A stretch of DNA of 64,000 nt from CAZCAC01 sp964496575 (GTDB lineage Bacteria; Planctomycetota; UBA1135; GCA-002686595): contig CAZCAC010000020.1 of the NCBI GenBank assembly GCA_964496575.1, positions 1-64,000 of the forward strand. Direction: 5' to 3'. Position numbers and translations under genes: made by a program. The notes below the pieces were generated by a model. It did not search any database, was not told the DNA's origin, and was given only the letters and a program-made list of their open reading frames with translations. Below are positions 16,419 to 24,755 of this stretch, piece after piece (within the stretch, counting starts at the first letter, position 1; every line of letters begins with the position of its first letter).

Positions 16419-19400
16419 ATGTCTGATTACATTCTCGGACTCGATCTCGGCCCGAACTCCATTGGCTGGGCACTTGTGGCCGCCGAGGAGGAGGAAGGGG
16501 AACTGCGACCGACTGGATTGCTCGACACCGAATCGGCTGGCCATCCGGCGGTCGGGGTTCGAATCTTCGAAGCGGGCCTCCAGAATTTTGAAACCGGAAA
16601 GGAAGCGTCTCGCAACCAGGCGCGCCGCCAGGCTCGTGCCGCCCGCAAGACAATCGGGCGCCGTCGAGCGCGCAAGCGGGACACGCTGGCCGTGTTGCAG
16701 GAAGCAGGTCTGCTTCCCCAGGACTCGGCCGAACTCGCCGATGCGTGGGACCTCGATCCCTACGCACTACGGTCTGCGGCACTCGATCGACGCCTCACCC
16801 CCATCGAACTCGGCCGCGCTCTCTACCACCTGGCGCAACGCAGGGGATTCAAATCCAACCGGCTCAGCGGTGACGAGAAGGAGGAGGTGGGACTGCTGAA
16901 AGAAATCTCCCGACTACAATCCAGCATCGATGACTCCGGGTGCCGCACTCTTGGAGAGTACCTCGATTCACAGCGCAAGAACAAGTCCGGTCCCCTGCCC
17001 GTGCGGCTGCGGGCACGGCAAGTCAGGATGGACCTCTATGAAGACGCGCCCCGTCGCACGCGCCGATCGATGTATGAGACCGAGTTCGATGCCGTCCTTG
17101 ATGCACAGACGGCGTGCTGGGAAGAGCCCCCCCTCAGCGCGGCTCAACGCGACCGCCTGCACCGCGCCCTCTTCTTCCAACATCCATTTGCAGTAAGCGA
17201 CGAAAGGCGCAAGAAATCCCCGTCGAGGGCCAACCTCCACCGCGCGCCCAGCGTTCACCCCTGCCCGTACGAGGAAGGCGAAGTCGGGTGTCCCCGAAGC
17301 GACTGGTTGGCGCAACGATTCAGGATTCTCAAGGAAGTGCAGAGCTTGCGCCTCAGCGAGCTGCACCGGCGGGAGCGCCCACTCACGCAAGAGGAAGCAC
17401 TCCACACGGTGGACTACCTCTCCAGCAATGGGGAGAGCAGCTTCAGCAGTCTGGGCAAGGAACTCATCAAGCACTTCAAGCTCGAGCAACCTCTCGAGTT
17501 CAACCTCGCTCGAGGAGGCCGAGGGAAGATCAAGGGCAACAATCTGGAAGCCACCCTGGCGCGCGCGTTCGGCAAGAAGATCTGGCGGGCCCTGGAGGAA
17601 GAACAGCGCTCGACCTTGCGCCGCGCTCTCGTGGAGTGCACTTCAACGGAAGAACTTGACCAGACGCTCATCGATGGGGGCCTCCGGGATTCGAAGAAAC
17701 GCAAGAAACTCTGTCACTACCGCCCCAAGGACGACGGCTACCTCAGCTTCTCCAAGCGTGCTCTCGAGAAGATCCTTCCACTGATGGAGGCCGGCAAGCT
17801 CGAGCACGAGGCCATCGCCGAGGCCTACCCTGACACGTTCGAGGCCGACGGACTGGATCTACTCCCTTCTCTGGTCGCCATGCAACTCGACCATGCTGTT
17901 CGGCCCACCATCCCGCCCCAGATCCAGAACGAGCTCACGAATCTGACCAATCCTATCGTACGCCGGGCTCTAACCGAGTTGCGCAAGGTGGTCAACGCCC
18001 TCGTTAGAGAGCATGGCAAGCCAGCGCGGATAGTGGTCGAGATGGCGCGCGAAATGAAGCAGGGCAAGAGGGCGCGCAAGGAGCACAGTCTCAGAATGAA
18101 CCGTCGTCGGAAGCTGCGCGACAAGGCTCGTGACGCTCTCCGCGAGTTGCGCGGTGGTGTTTGGCCGAAGCGGGAGGACGTGAACCGCTGGATCCTCTGG
18201 GAGGAGCAAGGGCATGGGTGCCCCTACTGCGGAAAGAGCATCGCGATGCACGAGGTGGCCAATGCCGACCTGGAGGTCGATCACATTCTGCCGCGCTGGC
18301 AGAGCCTTGACGATTCCATGAACAACAAGGTTCTGAGCTGTGCCACGTGCAATGCAGAGAAGGGGGATCGCACACCGGTCGCCTGGCTCGGCAAGAAGTC
18401 CGGCCGCATGGCAGCCCTGCTGAAGCGAGTTCGCAGCTGCATCGAACGCCAGGACAACCCAGGTGGGATGCCGTTCGGCAAGGTCCGACGCTTCGAGACA
18501 GAGTCCATCGACGCCGAGCAGTTCGCGCAGAGCCAACTAAACGACACGCGATACATCAGCAAGCTCGTCGCGAGCTACCTCCTGCTGCTCTTCCCGACTG
18601 AGGAACACCGCGGCCAGAAACGGGTGAACACCTCGCGAGGGAACATGACGGCCCACTTGCGGCGACTGTGGGGACTCAACGGGATCATCCCCCCCCTTGT
18701 CCAGGCCCATGGGGAGATCGTCCCCGGGATCATCGAGCACGATGGCTGGGACGAAAAGGTGCGAGTCGATCACCGGCACCATGCAGTGGATGCGCTCGTG
18801 GTCGCGCTTTCCTCCCGCGCCTTCATGAAGCGCCTGCAGGACTCCTGGCGACCGACTCGCGGTGCGGCGCGAGGAAACGGGGTCTTTGAAGAACCGTGGG
18901 ATACTCTCCGCGAGGACACGCTGCATGCCATCGAAGCCATCAACGTCTCGCACCGGCCGATGCGACGCAAGCGAGGAGCCTTGCACGAGGAAACGTACTA
19001 CGGTGAGGTCTCGCGCAAAGACGGCGTTTACGTGACCCGAAAGCGGCTGGATGAGCTTTCGGGGAAGTGGGTTGCCAGCATACGAGACAATCGCGTTCGA
19101 GAGACCATCGAGAGCAGACTCAAGGAGAGGGGTTGGGATGGCAGTGCGAACAGCCTCCCGAAGGATTGGTATCGCGAGGAATTGTTCCTCCCCACACGTG
19201 CCGCTCGACACGGCCGGAAGGAACGCAGACCCCACCCGATCCGGAGCGTACGCGTGACCACTACAATCGGAGAGGCGGTGCAGTTGGGGGACAAGGGACA
19301 CCGATTCGCGAAGCCCGGCGGTAACTACTGCCTTGAGGTTTTCGGCTCGGCAGAAGAGCCTCACACTCGATTCCGCGTCGTGCCCAGATTCCATGCCAAC

Positions 19401-19742
19401 CAGCACGATCGACCAGAGAACCCGCCGGCGAATGTCCGTTTGCTTGGGACTCTCTTCCGCAAGGACTCGGTTCTGGTGAACATCGAGGGACTCGAGGACC
19501 CGGTTCTCGGTGTGGTGCAGGTCATCTCGGGAAGGCCAGAGATCTCGACCGCTGGACTCGATGTGTACATACGAGACGTCAGGGACTCGCGACCCGCAAG
19601 CCAGCGGAACAAGACACCCCTAGCCCGCATCCAGAGCCTGGGAAAGTGGAACCAACTGGGAGTTCGGATGACCACGATCGACCCCCTCGGTCGACTCACC
19701 CCTGGAACCTGGCTTGGCGAAAAACACACAACTGCGCCTTGA
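16419..19742 (+). CDS. cas9: CRISPR-associated endonuclease Cas9, compact type II-C
   Basis: This RNA-guided DNA endonuclease has 1107 aa, in the II-C size range. All nuclease residues are visible: RuvC-I Asp9 in LGLDLG, RuvC-II Glu541 in IVVEMAR, HNH Asp621-His622 with Asn636 and Asn645, and RuvC-III His788 and Asp791 in HHAVDAL. An Arg-rich bridge helix lies near residues 66-90. The HNH is framed by two CxxC pairs (Cys601/604 and Cys641/644), a likely zinc site. The C-terminal ~200 residues would hold the PAM-interacting domain. The ATG at 16419 follows a GAGGAG-type ribosome site. The frame is open upstream to 16050, but that part crosses the tracrRNA. GC content looks lower than in the nuo genes, suggesting horizontal acquisition. 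cas1 starts 47 bases later. Confidence 0.96.
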   Translation: MSDYILGLDLGPNSIGWALVAAEEEEGELRPTGLLDTESAGHPAVGVRIFEAGLQNFETGKEASRNQARRQARAARKTIGRRRARKRDTLAVLQEAGLLPQDSAELADAWDLDPYALRSAALDRRLTPIELGRALYHLAQRRGFKSNRLSGDEKEEVGLLKEISRLQSSIDDSGCRTLGEYLDSQRKNKSGPLPVRLRARQVRMDLYEDAPRRTRRSMYETEFDAVLDAQTACWEEPPLSAAQRDRLHRALFFQHPFAVSDERRKKSPSRANLHRAPSVHPCPYEEGEVGCPRSDWLAQRFRILKEVQSLRLSELHRRERPLTQEEALHTVDYLSSNGESSFSSLGKELIKHFKLEQPLEFNLARGGRGKIKGNNLEATLARAFGKKIWRALEEEQRSTLRRALVECTSTEELDQTLIDGGLRDSKKRKKLCHYRPKDDGYLSFSKRALEKILPLMEAGKLEHEAIAEAYPDTFEADGLDLLPSLVAMQLDHAVRPTIPPQIQNELTNLTNPIVRRALTELRKVVNALVREHGKPARIVVEMAREMKQGKRARKEHSLRMNRRRKLRDKARDALRELRGGVWPKREDVNRWILWEEQGHGCPYCGKSIAMHEVANADLEVDHILPRWQSLDDSMNNKVLSCATCNAEKGDRTPVAWLGKKSGRMAALLKRVRSCIERQDNPGGMPFGKVRRFETESIDAEQFAQSQLNDTRYISKLVASYLLLLFPTEEHRGQKRVNTSRGNMTAHLRRLWGLNGIIPPLVQAHGEIVPGIIEHDGWDEKVRVDHRHHAVDALVVALSSRAFMKRLQDSWRPTRGAARGNGVFEEPWDTLREDTLHAIEAINVSHRPMRRKRGALHEETYYGEVSRKDGVYVTRKRLDELSGKWVASIRDNRVRETIESRLKERGWDGSANSLPKDWYREELFLPTRAARHGRKERRPHPIRSVRVTTTIGEAVQLGDKGHRFAKPGGNYCLEVFGSAEEPHTRFRVVPRFHANQHDRPENPPANVRLLGTLFRKDSVLVNIEGLEDPVLGVVQVISGRPEISTAGLDVYIRDVRDSRPASQRNKTPLARIQSLGKWNQLGVRMTTIDPLGRLTPGTWLGEKHTTAP

Positions 19743-19789
19743 GCGCGAGGCCGCCCGCCCGATAACCATGGCCGACACCAGCTCGCGCC

Positions 19790-20734
19790 ATGAAACGAAT
19801 CGGCGAGGTCTCGACCCCCGGAACGTATCTCCACATTCAGAATGACTCCTTGACGATCACACGCGACCGTGAGGTTGTCGGGAGGGTGCCGCTTGAGGAC
19901 CTGGGGACACTGATACTCGCATGCCCCGCGCTGACTGTCACTTCAGCGCTTCTCGCCCGACTCGCAGATCTCGGCGGGATTGTCATAGTAGCCGGAAGTG
20001 ACCATCAACCAGAGGGAGCTCTGGTTCCACTTCGCAGTCATAGCACACGCAGCGAACGGATCAGAGCCCAGGTGCGGGCCAAGCGCCCCCTCGAGAAACG
20101 TATTTGGACGAGCCTGGTCCAAGCCAAAATCAGGAATCAGGCTGCACTTCTGTCTGACGTGCCCGGCAAGAAGCACCTGCTCAGGCTCGCGGATGACGTG
20201 CGATCGGGAGACCCGAAGAACCTCGAAGGTCAAGCGGCTCGCGTGTACTGGCCGCTCGTCTTCTACGACTGCGAGCAAGCGTTCCGTACGACACCATTCC
20301 GTCGAAGGCGAGACGGAGTCTGGCCCAACAACCTTCTGAACTACGGCTATGCCATCTTGCGGGCGATCACAGCCCGCGCCATCTGCGGCGCGGGACTACT
20401 GCCCGAAATCGGCCTTCACCATCACAATCGCTACGACGCCTTCGCGTTGGCCAGCGATCTCATGGAGCCCTTCAGGCCCTGGGTCGATGAGTGTTGTCAG
20501 GGACTGACCACAGAGGGTCCCCGAGAACTGGATCGCCTCGCCAAGGCTTCCTTGCTCGGAATCTACGACGCACCTGTGGACTTGAGCGGGGAGACGACCC
20601 CACTCTTCGTCGCCATCGAGCGAGCCGCCAGTTCCTTGGCCCAGATCTTCCTCGCAGGGCAGGAGGGAACCTCGGTCAAGGAGATCGTGACTCAGTTGCG
20701 CCTCCCCATTCTCCTCGCCGACTGTGAAAGTTAG
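19790..20734 (+). CDS. cas1: CRISPR adaptation integrase Cas1 (type II)
   Basis: Cas1 inserts new spacers as a complex with Cas2. The 314-aa protein has the N-terminal beta domain (PGTYLHIQNDSLTI) and the alpha-helical catalytic domain. Candidate metal ligands are Glu146 in NLEGQAARVYW, a His in GLHHHNRYDAF (210-212) and the acidic SDLMEPFR segment near 225. The short form without extra domains fits type II systems. It sits between cas9 and cas2 on the same strand with small gaps, so the three are probably one transcript. There is no csn2 or cas4, as expected for II-C. Confidence 0.95.
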   Translation: MKRIGEVSTPGTYLHIQNDSLTITRDREVVGRVPLEDLGTLILACPALTVTSALLARLADLGGIVIVAGSDHQPEGALVPLRSHSTRSERIRAQVRAKRPLEKRIWTSLVQAKIRNQAALLSDVPGKKHLLRLADDVRSGDPKNLEGQAARVYWPLVFYDCEQAFRTTPFRRRRDGVWPNNLLNYGYAILRAITARAICGAGLLPEIGLHHHNRYDAFALASDLMEPFRPWVDECCQGLTTEGPRELDRLAKASLLGIYDAPVDLSGETTPLFVAIERAASSLAQIFLAGQEGTSVKEIVTQLRLPILLADCES

Positions 20735-20747
20735 TTGATTCCGCGCC

Positions 20748-21053
20748 ATGTGGCTGCTTGTTCTCTTCGACCTACCCGTCCGCACGCCCCCGCAGCGCAA
20801 GCGCGCCACCGAGTTCCGCAAGGACCTGCTGCAGGACGGCTTCACCATGATGCAGTACTCCGTCTACATGCGTCCCTGCCCCAGCGAGGAGAATGCCGAG
20901 ACTCACCTCAAGCGCGTGCAGCATATGCTCCCTCCCCTCGGGTCCGTCCGCATCATGCGCATCACCGACAAGCAGTTCGGCCGCATGCTCTGCTTCGACG
21001 GAGAACTGCCCGTCGACCCCGAGAGGATGCCCCAGCAACTCGAGTTCTTCTAG
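20748..21053 (+). CDS. cas2: CRISPR adaptation protein Cas2
   Basis: Cas2 is the ferredoxin-fold partner that bridges two Cas1 dimers. The 101-aa protein shows the first beta strand with the conserved Asp8 (LLVLFDLPV) and a middle segment FTMMQYSVYMRPC typical of type II Cas2. It starts 13 bases after cas1, and its TAG is eight bases before an inverted repeat. Confidence 0.94.
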   Translation: MWLLVLFDLPVRTPPQRKRATEFRKDLLQDGFTMMQYSVYMRPCPSEENAETHLKRVQHMLPPLGSVRIMRITDKQFGRMLCFDGELPVDPERMPQQLEFF

Positions 21054-21060
21054 GTGAATC

Positions 21061-21095
21061 GCCCGCAACCAATTGCATGACAAGGGGTTGCGGGC
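21061..21095. repeat. 10-bp perfect inverted repeat after cas2
   Basis: GCCCGCAACC at 21061-21070 and its exact complement at 21086-21095 enclose a 15-nt loop. It could end the cas operon on the plus strand or the array transcript on the minus strand. It has no T-run. Its right arm runs into the degenerate half of the terminal CRISPR repeat. Confidence 0.6.
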
Positions 21096-21188
21096 ACTGT
21101 AGTGTAACGGATCAGGGCCCGGGAGCGATTCACAACCGGCCCGGATCAACCGTGAGCAGCGTCGCAAGTGTAACGGATCAGGGCCCGG
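21087..21188 (-). CRISPR. Two-repeat CRISPR array (one 30-nt spacer)
   Basis: A 22-nt sequence ending CAGGGCCCGG occurs at 21101-21122 and identically at 21167-21188, exactly 66 bases apart. That equals a 36-nt repeat plus a 30-nt spacer, the normal II-C geometry. Taking 36-nt repeats at 21087-21122 and 21153-21188, the spacer is 21123-21152. Read on the minus strand, the conserved 22 nt are the repeat 5' part that pairs with the tracrRNA. The other 14 nt differ between copies, as expected for a degenerate terminal repeat. No third repeat is visible 66 bases either side. The leader would be right of 21188. Bases 21189-21418 hold nothing else I recognise. Confidence 0.75.
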
Positions 21189-21418
21189 CACGGGTGTTAC
21201 CTATGTACCCGGGCCGGACCACCCCGGAAAGCACCGGGAGCTCCCAGGGCTGCTACCTCGATCCGCAGGGCTAGGGAAACCCGAGATTCAACGTGAGCGA
21301 CGAGCTAGCGGTGGTCCTCGTGCACCGAGCGATCGGCCCGAGGGTGATCGTGAGGAGCCCGGGCAACAGACCCGGCCTTTCCGGTGAAATCTAGCCTCGT
21401 TCGACGGCCACTGTACGC

Positions 21419-21703
21419 CTACTGGTGTTCGAACTCCACCGCCCAGCCGCGGCGCTCTCCCTTGATGCGCTCGCAGCGGACGAGGTGGCCGACGCGCTGG
21501 ACGAGCTTGCCCTCCAGCTCGATCTCGACGGTCACGGTCAGCTCGCCCTCGGTGAAGAACAGAACACCGGTCTTGGAGATGTTGCTGGCGGGACCTTCCA
21601 GCTCGAGCATGTCGAGGTGTACTCGCACCTTTCCTTCGTGCGGGCGGCGGGCGGCTCTGCGGCGATCGGAAGTGTCCGTTGCGGGGAAGTCGCGTTCGTT
21701 CAT
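21419..21703 (-). CDS. PilZ-domain protein
   Basis: This small cytosolic protein (94 aa) is a single PilZ domain, the family that binds cyclic di-GMP. The RxxxR element is seen in RRAARRP near residue 15 and the second motif in NISKTG (an accepted [D/N]xSxxG form). The chosen ATG at 21703 leaves only a short N-terminal tail. A longer frame to 21940 would add low-complexity sequence. The target is unknown. The gap 21704-21993 shows no clear gene or promoter. Confidence 0.7.
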   Translation of the reverse strand: MNERDFPATDTSDRRRAARRPHEGKVRVHLDMLELEGPASNISKTGVLFFTEGELTVTVEIELEGKLVQRVGHLVRCERIKGERRGWAVEFEHQ

Positions 21704-21993
21704 CGGATCGGCTCGGTTCGGGTATGGGGAACACTGCGTCTTCCCCCCTTCGACCTCCTCCGAACCCCTTCTTGATCCGTTGTCGCCCATCGGGGAGGAC
21801 CTTCCCGAGGACGAACCCCACCACCGGGCGTGCCGCGGCCCACGCGCTGCCGTAAACCGTTGCCTCATGGGGACTAACGACGATTCGGCGATGCGGACGT
21901 GCCGGTGGCGAGGGGCTGCTGTATTTCCTCGCTCGCCCACGAGGGGCCCCCGGGAGCGAGGTGTCCAGGATCGCTACCGGAGGCCGACCGACC

Positions 21994-23487
21994 TCACTCG
22001 TCCTTGTACCGGGTCTTGAACTCCTCCGCGGCCCGGGCCCTGGCGGCGGCTTCCTCGGGGTCCATCTTGCCGAGGAACCACTTGTGGTCCTCGCCGTTCA
22101 GGACCTCGTCGAGCTTCGCCTGCAGCGCCTGGGCAGCGGCGACCTGCCCGGCCTCGCCGGACTCCAGACCCGCCGCCACGAGGTGCTGGAGCTCGGGTAC
22201 GTACTCGAAGTAGAAGCTCTTGGCCAGGTCGTAGGTGCCGTACCAGTGGGTGTAGTCCGGTCCCATCATCGACGCGGCGTGCCGGGCGCGACGTCCCGCG
22301 TGGTGCCACAGCTCGAACCACACGAGATCGAGCCGGTTGCTGAACTTCGTGGGGTTCAGGAGGGGGCCGGCGAGGTTGTACAGCTCCTCACCGGGCCTGG
22401 CGTACTTCTCGGTGTAGAGGTCGATGACGGCGTCGTACTGGACGTAGAAGCTCTCGACCCAGGCCTTGTTGTGGCAGTTGAGGCAGACGTCCTTCATCGC
22501 GGTGCGCCGCTGCTTCCACTTCATCCTTCGCCCCGGCAAGCCCAGCTGCTTGTCCGACACCTCGGGGCGGACGGAGATGACCGGGCGGTTGTTCCAGCTG
22601 ATCCGCCCCCCGGTGTCGTGCGAGACCGGCTGGTTGCGGGTGGCGGACATGTGGCACGTGGCGCAGGTCGGGGCGGCCCAGTACTCCTCGCCGACCACCC
22701 ACTTGGGCGCACCGAGCTTCATCTCGTCGATGTTGGTGTAGAAGGCGAGTCCGTGCTTGGACTCGTCGTAGATCTCCTTCTGCGGGTGATCCGGTCCGAG
22801 GTGGCACCGGCCGCAGGTGGCCGGGTGGCGCGCCTGCTTCACCGAGAACTCGTGGCGGGTGTGGCACGCCGAACAGGAACCCTCGGTCCCGTCGGGGTTC
22901 TGCCGACCGATCCCGCCATTCGGCCAGCCCGCCGGATCCAGCTTCCCCTCCTCGAGGACTCGCACCGGGGAGCCGTGACACTTCCAGCAGCCGCTGACCG
23001 TCGCCGCGGAGACACCTTCGGGGATTCCCTCGGTCACGAAGCCCCGGTTCCCCTCGACGACCTCCGCCAGGAGGTTCTCCGGGGACCCGGCGATCCGCCC
23101 CGCCCTGGAGTGGCGCGAGCCGAGGAACTCCTCGACCTCCCTCGAGTGACAGCGCGCACAGTCCTTGGGACTGACGATCACCGAGATCTTGTACCCGTAG
23201 TGCTTCATCACGTCGGGGTCGTCCTTCTCGGCCTTGTGGCACTCGTAGCAGCCGACGTTGGCGCGGTAGTGCCGGCTGGCCCCCCACTGCTGGAACAGAC
23301 CGATGCTCTCGCGCCGGTGACAGTCGACGCACTCCTCCGACTGCTCGCTCAGCTCGGGGAGGCCGATGCCCTGCGGAGAGGCGGGTGCCGGCGCGGGAGT
23401 GATCGGGCCGCCGAACACGGTAACCAGCACCCCGGAAGCGATGGCCAGCGCGGCCAGGAAGGTCTTGGTAGCGAACATGAAACTCAT
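21994..23487 (-). CDS. HAO-like octaheme cytochrome c
   Basis: This exported multiheme protein (497 aa) has a signal peptide and exactly eight CxxCH heme sites: CVDCH, CYECH, CARCH, CWKCH, CSACH, CGRCH, CATCH and CLNCH. Number, spacing and length fit the hydroxylamine oxidoreductase (HAO) family. Members either oxidise hydroxylamine/hydrazine or, when coupled to quinol oxidases, reduce nitrite or hydroxylamine. A C-terminal segment, GPDYTHWYGTYDLAKSFY, resembles the region of the active-site-crosslinking Tyr in oxidative HAOs, but I cannot assign the residue without alignment. It is last in a four-gene overlapping operon with Fe-S and NrfD subunits, which favours a quinone-linked reductase (inferred). 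Confidence 0.8.
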   Translation of the reverse strand: MSFMFATKTFLAALAIASGVLVTVFGGPITPAPAPASPQGIGLPELSEQSEECVDCHRRESIGLFQQWGASRHYRANVGCYECHKAEKDDPDVMKHYGYKISVIVSPKDCARCHSREVEEFLGSRHSRAGRIAGSPENLLAEVVEGNRGFVTEGIPEGVSAATVSGCWKCHGSPVRVLEEGKLDPAGWPNGGIGRQNPDGTEGSCSACHTRHEFSVKQARHPATCGRCHLGPDHPQKEIYDESKHGLAFYTNIDEMKLGAPKWVVGEEYWAAPTCATCHMSATRNQPVSHDTGGRISWNNRPVISVRPEVSDKQLGLPGRRMKWKQRRTAMKDVCLNCHNKAWVESFYVQYDAVIDLYTEKYARPGEELYNLAGPLLNPTKFSNRLDLVWFELWHHAGRRARHAASMMGPDYTHWYGTYDLAKSFYFEYVPELQHLVAAGLESGEAGQVAAAQALQAKLDEVLNGEDHKWFLGKMDPEEAAARARAAEEFKTRYKDE

Positions 23488-24755
23488 CCTTTGGCCGGCG
23501 GCGTCGAGGGACTCTCCGCGGCGGCCGAATTCGACAGGGGTTGGTGGTTCGGGTCGTAGTCCGAGTCATGGGTCAACCGACCCGTGAGGACGGGAACGGT
23601 GACGCGTACGAGGATCGTGAACACCAGGAGCCCGAAGGCCCAGATCCCCGCGCACACCAGGATCTCTCCCGACGTCGGCACGTACTCGACGATCTCACCC
23701 AGGGGTGAGGGAATGAAGGCGGGGACGATCATCCCCATCCCCTTCTCGATCCAGATCCCGACGACGATGAAAGCGCAGGCGACGTTCGCCCCGCTCCTCC
23801 TCCCGGCGAGCGGGGTGCAGAGGACGAGGAAGGCGAGCACCTGGAGCGTGATCGCCGTCCACGTCCAGGGGACGAGGGCCTCGTAGCCGTGGAGGCCGAA
23901 GAGGAGGTATTTCATCGAGGCGCTGTGGGTCGACCCCGCGTACAGCTCGGTGAAGATCTCCGCGACGAGCATGAACAGACCGAGGGTCAGCGCGACCGTG
24001 GCGATTCGACGCAGCGTGAGCAGCGCCTTCTCGGCCACGGTGTAGCTGGTGAAGCGATCGATGAGCTGCAGCGCGAGGATCAGGAAGGCCGGCCCCGCGG
24101 CGAACGCGGACATCAGGAAGCGCGGTGCGATGATCGCCGAGTTCCAGAAGGGTCGTCCCCCCAGCCCCACGAAGAGGAAGGCCTCGACCAGCTGAACGCT
24201 GATCGCCCAGACGATGGCCACGAAGACGAAGGGGACGAAGAAGGCCTTGCTGGGCTCACGCCGGCGGTAGGCGCAATAGATCAGGTAGCCGCAGATGTGC
24301 AGGTTCAGCAGCAGGTAGCCGTTCAGCGCCAGCACGTCCCAGGTCAGCATCGAGACCGGAAAGTTGAAGCGCAGGAACATGTGGTGGAATCGGTCCGGCT
24401 GCCCCAGGTCGACCACCACGAAGAGCAGCGCCATGATCACCGACGCGACCGCGAAGAGCTGCGCGAAGATCACCAGGTCGCCGAGCTCCCGGTTTCGGTA
24501 GACGTAGACCGGAATCACCAGCGCGGCGGCGGCGACCGCCATGCCGACGAGGAAGGTGAAGTTGGCGATGTACAGCCCCCACGACACGTGATCGGTCAGA
24601 CCGGTGACGGCCAGCCCCACGACGTACTGCTTGGCGAAGGCGTTCAGCCCGAGCAGCGCGACCAGCGTGAGGGCTCCCAGCCATGCGGTGTACCGCCAGT
24701 CGCCGACGAAGGCGAGGCGAGAGCAGCGCCAGAGGAAGCGGAGGTACTCCTTCAC
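23484..24755 (-). CDS. NrfD/PsrC-type quinone-interacting membrane subunit
   Basis: This integral membrane protein (423 aa) has about 9-10 hydrophobic helices. The arrangement matches the NrfD/PsrC family, which exchanges electrons between the quinone pool and a periplasmic Fe-S partner. Family-like parts include DHVSWGLYIANFTFLVG and the loop after VVVDLGQPDRFHH. The start is a GTG overlapping the end of the Fe-S gene, and the stop overlaps the octaheme gene ATG, so all are translationally coupled. A long open frame upstream in this phase is a shadow of the Fe-S gene. Confidence 0.85.
   Translation of the reverse strand: MKEYLRFLWRCSRLAFVGDWRYTAWLGALTLVALLGLNAFAKQYVVGLAVTGLTDHVSWGLYIANFTFLVGMAVAAAALVIPVYVYRNRELGDLVIFAQLFAVASVIMALLFVVVDLGQPDRFHHMFLRFNFPVSMLTWDVLALNGYLLLNLHICGYLIYCAYRRREPSKAFFVPFVFVAIVWAISVQLVEAFLFVGLGGRPFWNSAIIAPRFLMSAFAAGPAFLILALQLIDRFTSYTVAEKALLTLRRIATVALTLGLFMLVAEIFTELYAGSTHSASMKYLLFGLHGYEALVPWTWTAITLQVLAFLVLCTPLAGRRSGANVACAFIVVGIWIEKGMGMIVPAFIPSPLGEIVEYVPTSGEILVCAGIWAFGLLVFTILVRVTVPVLTGRLTHDSDYDPNHQPLSNSAAAESPSTPPAKG

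Noticed and set aside
21233..21254. A third CRISPR repeat 66 bases beyond the second
   Set aside because: Only a few scattered bases around CAGGGC match, which is not above chance in this composition.
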